Source of the DNA: Bacteroidota bacterium
GTDB taxonomy: Bacteria; Bacteroidota; Bacteroidia; Chitinophagales; Chitinophagaceae
Assembly (NCBI GenBank): GCA_005884665.1
Contig: VBAT01000015.1
Location: 1-64,000, forward strand
Length of the DNA stretch: 64,000 bases
Direction of reading: 5' to 3'
A model generated the notes under the pieces. That model saw only the letters and a list, made by a program, of their open reading frames with translations, was not told the DNA's origin and did no database searches. Of this stretch, positions 60,493 to 64,000 are shown in pieces. The stretch's first letter is position 1, and each line of letters begins with the position of its first letter. The position numbers and the translations under genes were made by a program.

Positions 60493-62136
60493 ATGTCCTT
60501 TACACGCAGAATCGGGAGCGTGGAAGTTTTCTTCCTGCTCTATCTGTTTTTTATTTTGTTTTCCTGCCGCAAAACTGGCACAGTCGGTTCAGGTACACTT
60601 TCTCTTGACAAAACTGCTATTCAAATAGATACTGCCGTTGGTACTGTTGACTCGTTTAGTGTACAATCGACCTTACAGTGGACGGCTTCAATTTCCGGAG
60701 GTGTCGACTGGCTTCGGATTGATAAGAGTTCTGGTGCACCCGGCAATACACAGATCAAATTAACGATTATATCGAATGATCACACCGGGCTGACTGAGGT
60801 AGCTACGATTACGATAACGGGTATTGGCAATATTCCCTCCGTCAAACTTACGGTCACGAAAAAGCCTTTTACATTCAGACTGGATTATCATAGAGCGTTG
60901 GGAGGAACACAAGAAGAGTCAGCACTGCGATCGATGGCAAAAACACTTGACGGAGGTGTCGTTATCACTGGCGGGACATCCAGTAATGATGGCGACGTAC
61001 ATGGTCACCACGGAAATGCTGATTTATGGGTAGTCAAGCTGAATAATAACGGCGATACTGTATGGACAAAAACATACGGAGGAAGCGCGGAAGACGGGGG
61101 CGCCTGTGTTATTGCTATCCCTGATGGAGGATACCTGGTATGTGGAAGTACTTCGAGTTCGGATGGAGATATACACAACAATAAAGGCGGCTTTGATGCA
61201 TGGCTGCTAAAGTTGGATGGAAATGGCGATACAATATGGACAAAGACCTATGGAGGAACCAGCATCGAACGGGCTAATTCTATCATCGCTGCTACTGATG
61301 GTGGTTATGCAATAGCTGGCTTTACAGGAAGCAATGACGGTGACGTAAATAAGAACAACGGAAGCGCAGATATGTGGATATTGAAATTGAATGCCGTTGG
61401 TGATATACTGTGGACCAAAACTTATGGTGGATCTTCATGGGATGAGGCAAGCGCAATCGTAGCTACTGCAGATGGCGGATATGCGCTGGCAGGCCTGACC
61501 AATAGCAATGACCAGGATGTATCAGGTTTTCATGAATCACCTTTTTTCTCCTTCGATATGTGGATAGTGAGGCTGGATGCCGCAGGAAATAAACTATGGG
61601 GAAAGGCTCTCGGAGGGACTGTCAATGAAATGGGCTTATCCATTATTGTCTCGGCAGGCCGACTTGTCATAACAGGTTTGACAAATAGTAAAGATGGAGA
61701 TGTGACCGGCTATCATGGTAATAGTGCTTTCTTTAATGATCTATGGGTGGTAAAACTTAATGATAACGGTACGCTTATATGGGCAAAAGCTTATGGAGGG
61801 TCCTTTGATGACGAAGGGTTATCAATTATCGCTACCCCTGATGGCGGGTATGCAGTAGCAGGAGCCACAGCCAGCAAGGACGGCGATGTATCAGGGTATC
61901 ATGATGGACAGGGAACGGATGATATATGGATTTTGAAGCTCGATGCAGATGGTCACCGGCAATGGGCAAAAACGGTCGGCGGAAGGGGCGATGATCTATG
62001 CGGATCGATACTCCCGGTTTCAGGCGGATATATCCTGGGCGGGTTTACAAATAGCAATGATGGCGATTTGTCCGGCTCAGGCTATCATGGAGCTGATGAT
62101 ATATTTGTGATGAAAATAAGTATCGGGTTTTTTTAA
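60493..62136 (+). CDS. BACON-domain lipoprotein with seven propeller repeats
   Basis: A 547-aa outer-surface-type lipoprotein. The signal peptide ends with LFSC (Cys25). Residues ~36-120 are a BACON domain (SLDKTAIQIDTAVGTVDSFS, ISGGVDWLRIDKSSG), a carbohydrate- or mucin-associated Bacteroidota module. From ~130 to the end seven repeats of about 55-60 residues follow, each with YGG..E.G.SI..T.DGGY.VAG.T.SNDGDV and D.WVVKLN..GD..W.KT, forming a seven-bladed propeller. No catalytic residues were found, so it is likely a binding or adhesion protein. A 12-bp duplication includes its start codon; the upstream copy begins in another frame and stops after about 50 codons. Confidence 0.88.
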   Translation: MSFTRRIGSVEVFFLLYLFFILFSCRKTGTVGSGTLSLDKTAIQIDTAVGTVDSFSVQSTLQWTASISGGVDWLRIDKSSGAPGNTQIKLTIISNDHTGLTEVATITITGIGNIPSVKLTVTKKPFTFRLDYHRALGGTQEESALRSMAKTLDGGVVITGGTSSNDGDVHGHHGNADLWVVKLNNNGDTVWTKTYGGSAEDGGACVIAIPDGGYLVCGSTSSSDGDIHNNKGGFDAWLLKLDGNGDTIWTKTYGGTSIERANSIIAATDGGYAIAGFTGSNDGDVNKNNGSADMWILKLNAVGDILWTKTYGGSSWDEASAIVATADGGYALAGLTNSNDQDVSGFHESPFFSFDMWIVRLDAAGNKLWGKALGGTVNEMGLSIIVSAGRLVITGLTNSKDGDVTGYHGNSAFFNDLWVVKLNDNGTLIWAKAYGGSFDDEGLSIIATPDGGYAVAGATASKDGDVSGYHDGQGTDDIWILKLDADGHRQWAKTVGGRGDDLCGSILPVSGGYILGGFTNSNDGDLSGSGYHGADDIFVMKISIGFF

Positions 62137-62158
62137 ATGCTACATCTCAGACAGTTTT

Positions 62159-62233
62159 GAACGCAGATCATTAAGTTTTTTGAGATTAGTTATGATCTCG
62201 CGTTAATCATAACAATCATGATGATCAGCGTTC
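62159..62233. repeat. interspersed repeat GAACGC...GCGTTC, copy 2
   Basis: A 75-bp element just after the BACON gene, beginning GAACGCAGATCATTAAG and ending ATCATAACAATCATGATG followed by ATCAGCGTTC. The ends and the ATCATAACAATC block match the element at 37247-37320. Confidence 0.6.
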
Positions 62234-62323
62234 CCCTATATCTATCGTATCAGGGTGAGTGTTCCTTTTTGCCGATATAGGGTTTTCTATTTATTCCAAG
62301 AGCTGGGTTAAAGACTTTTGCTA

Positions 62324-63217
62324 TTATTTACCTGTAATATTCAATTCTATTAAAAACTCCGCGATTGCTTTATTCACTTCTGAATTCTTATCCTTTGGAA
62401 ATTTGCCATGCAGCCCACCTTCTACAGTCATAAATTTTGCTTTTACACCTGCTTCTGTCAGTTTTTTATACAAGTCAACTGACTGTTGGTAGGGAACGGT
62501 TGGATCAGCATCACCATGTACAATAAATGTCGGTGGACTGTTTTTATTCACGTAACTGATTGGTGAAACCGACATGGCGAACTCTTTATCTTTTGCTTTT
62601 TCACCGAGCCAGTTGGTTGCCGACTTACTGGTGATGCGAGTTCCATAACCCCAATCCCAGACATCCGTGATGCCATATTTATCAATAATTGCCGCTACTT
62701 TGATATGTTCTACGCCAGGGCAATTCGTGTCAAAGCGATGATCATTGCCGAGTAGTCCCGCCATTAACGCAAGATGCCCGCCCGAACTTCCCCCCATTAT
62801 TACTATTTTATTGACATCAATATTCAATTCTGTTGCATGCTGGATTAAATATATCAAAGCGCATCTTGCATCTTCCACTGCTGCGGGTGCAGTTGCCTGT
62901 CCGGTTAAGCGATACTCCATATTGGCAACCGCGTATCCCATTTTAAAAAAGGTACTGAAGCCTGATTGCGATTCCTTGGTCCCATGATTCCATCCGCCCC
63001 CATGAATATTGATCACGACCGGTGATGGGCCTTTCTCTTTGGGCGGCAGGTAGAGATCCATCTTTCCTTCCCAGGCGTTCACCTTTGTATAAACAACATT
63101 GAGCTGCGCTGTAAACCCGGCAGGATATTCAACAGGTTTATAGGCTGAATCGGCATCCTGTGCCAATGCAGAAAATGAAATACCTATCAATACAACAAAT
63201 AACTCCAGTTTTTTCAT
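62324..63217 (-). CDS. exported alpha/beta-hydrolase esterase (BD-FAE/lipase type)
   Basis: A 297-aa periplasmic esterase with a signal peptide (1-19, ending SALAQ). The oxyanion-hole motif HGGGW (72-76), nucleophile elbow GGSSGGH with Ser145, Asp238 in HGDADPTVP and His270 in GGLHGKF form the catalytic triad. This set resembles the carbohydrate feruloyl/acetyl esterases of polysaccharide-use loci. It follows the SusD gene by 20 bp on the same strand, so it most likely removes acyl groups from the glycan that the SusD system binds. The SusC partner should lie to the right, outside the window. Confidence 0.92.
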   Translation of the reverse strand: MKKLELFVVLIGISFSALAQDADSAYKPVEYPAGFTAQLNVVYTKVNAWEGKMDLYLPPKEKGPSPVVINIHGGGWNHGTKESQSGFSTFFKMGYAVANMEYRLTGQATAPAAVEDARCALIYLIQHATELNIDVNKIVIMGGSSGGHLALMAGLLGNDHRFDTNCPGVEHIKVAAIIDKYGITDVWDWGYGTRITSKSATNWLGEKAKDKEFAMSVSPISYVNKNSPPTFIVHGDADPTVPYQQSVDLYKKLTEAGVKAKFMTVEGGLHGKFPKDKNSEVNKAIAEFLIELNITGK

Positions 63218-63237
63218 TTTTACCTTTATCCTTTTAA

Positions 63238-64000
63238 TTAATAGCCCTGGTTTTGCGGTATATCCAATTGTGTGTTTGTATCGATTTCTCTCTGCGGGAT
63301 GGGCAATAATAACCGCCCCGGAGTTGAAACATTATTGTATAATTCCTGTAACGTCGGAGCCGGTGCCACATACAAACGATAATGATTATAATATTCATCG
63401 GCATAGTGATCTTTCATTGTTTGCACAGCATTGACCGTTGTCATCGTTGTATTGAAGCGAAGCAGGTCGAACCAACGCTGGTTCTCAAAAGCAAATTCAA
63501 TCCTTCTCTCATTTGATAATGCAAGTTCAAATTGTGCAAGAGTTGAAAGTACGCCTGCAGCATAAATGGGCACGCCGGCTCTTGCCCTTACTAAATTGAT
63601 CAGGTCAATACTGGATTGTGAAAAACCCTGGGCTTCGGCAAGCATCAGTAACACATCAGCATAGCGCAACACCGGCCAGTCATTTTCTGCATCATCATTA
63701 ACTGACGGCTGCGGCGGAATATATTTTTTGACATATAATTTAGCTGCGCTGCCTGTACCATACACACCGATAAGCGTTGCTTTCCTTCCATCGCCATTTG
63801 TCAGCGTGTCGAGATCGTTGGTAGGATAATTCAATCCATCGCCATCGCCTGCTATTACCGCCGAGCCACTGCCGAGTGGGGCAAAAAGATTAGGAAGCAA
63901 AGAACCAAGGCCCAGGCCACCTGCTTTGAAACGAATCGCGAAAAGAATTTCTGAATTCATTTCAGTAGTGGTGGAAAACACATTTGCATAGCTCGCCTGC
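63238..64000 (-). CDS. RagB/SusD family outer-membrane nutrient-binding protein (3' part)
   Basis: The C-terminal ~250 residues of a SusD-type lipoprotein, cut by the right edge of the window. The frame continues without a stop to base 64000. Diagnostic pieces are DDAENDWPVLRYADVLLMLA, EAQGFSQSSIDLINLVRARAG, LSNERRIEFAFENQRWFDLL, and LLPIPQREIDTNTQL with GY at the end. SusD proteins bind glycans at the cell surface with a TonB-dependent SusC transporter. With the esterase downstream it forms part of a polysaccharide utilisation locus. Confidence 0.95.
   Translation of the reverse strand, partial: QASYANVFSTTTEMNSEILFAIRFKAGGLGLGSLLPNLFAPLGSGSAVIAGDGDGLNYPTNDLDTLTNGDGRKATLIGVYGTGSAAKLYVKKYIPPQPSVNDDAENDWPVLRYADVLLMLAEAQGFSQSSIDLINLVRARAGVPIYAAGVLSTLAQFELALSNERRIEFAFENQRWFDLLRFNTTMTTVNAVQTMKDHYADEYYNHYRLYVAPAPTLQELYNNVSTPGRLLLPIPQREIDTNTQLDIPQNQGY

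Overview
The window looks like a chromosomal segment of a Bacteroidota bacterium, most likely Chitinophagia/Chitinophagaceae. The reasons are a long SecA (1110 aa) with a C-terminal SEC-C zinc motif, RagB/SusD and BACON-domain lipoproteins, DUF4136 and DUF6263 proteins, weak Shine-Dalgarno signals, and promoters of the TTTG-N20-TAnnTTTG type (clearest before the tRNA-Glu gene). No phage, complete insertion sequence or CRISPR array was seen.

Layout. 0-8 kb: an alpha-L-rhamnosidase-like enzyme, a stand-alone MEDS sensory protein, a PAP2 phosphatase convergent with a secreted protein of unknown function, a CPA1 Na+/H+ antiporter and a GlsB/YeaQ-type membrane protein. 7.7-8.0 kb: a repeat-rich spacer with the last ~32 codons of a lost FKBP isomerase and a 111-bp palindromic element. 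8-10 kb: a yceI / frnE-like / tetR set in which each gene has a similar 13-bp dyad just upstream, probably a small autoregulated regulon. 10-24 kb: mostly housekeeping genes (LtrA-like, SecA, AtpG, ScpB, LysA, thioredoxin-like, DUF4442, beta-CASP nuclease, DUF4136) plus a broken four-helix-bundle (IVS-type) gene at 16.9-17.3 kb.

24-37 kb: a large PAS histidine kinase is divergent from a five-gene block of planctomycete-type genes: PSCyt1/DUF1549/DUF1553 cytochrome protein, Tat-exported DUF1501 protein, Tat-exported TIM-barrel isomerase, DUF2231-cytochrome-LRR membrane protein, and a fused FAD/Fe-S 2-hydroxyacid dehydrogenase. Together they suggest periplasmic oxidative catabolism of an unknown substrate linked to the respiratory chain.

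37.5-38 kb: tRNA-Glu(UUC) is followed at once by a GIY-YIG nuclease gene whose start codon abuts the tRNA terminator T-tract. The 3' end of that gene is made of a duplicated 3' half of the same tRNA, interrupted by a small GC-rich palindrome. 38-48.4 kb: a stress or ion-homeostasis block (DUF305, second CPA1 antiporter, HAD phosphatase, universal stress protein, OmpR-type regulator, DUF389) that ends in a divergent pair for sucrose metabolism, a fused sucrose-phosphate synthase/phosphatase and a clan GH-J glycosidase, separated by a long dyad. A 10-bp motif is shared between this divergent promoter and the one next to the OmpR regulator.

48.7-58.7 kb: seven consecutive two-component genes (three kinases, four receiver proteins), including a MEDS-DUF4118-PAS kinase and a receiver that lacks the acidic pocket. 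58.9-64 kb: a PQQ-type propeller lipoprotein, a BACON plus seven-repeat propeller lipoprotein, an alpha/beta-hydrolase esterase and the C-terminal part of a SusD protein that runs off the right edge. Several families of short interspersed repeats occupy the intergenic spaces.
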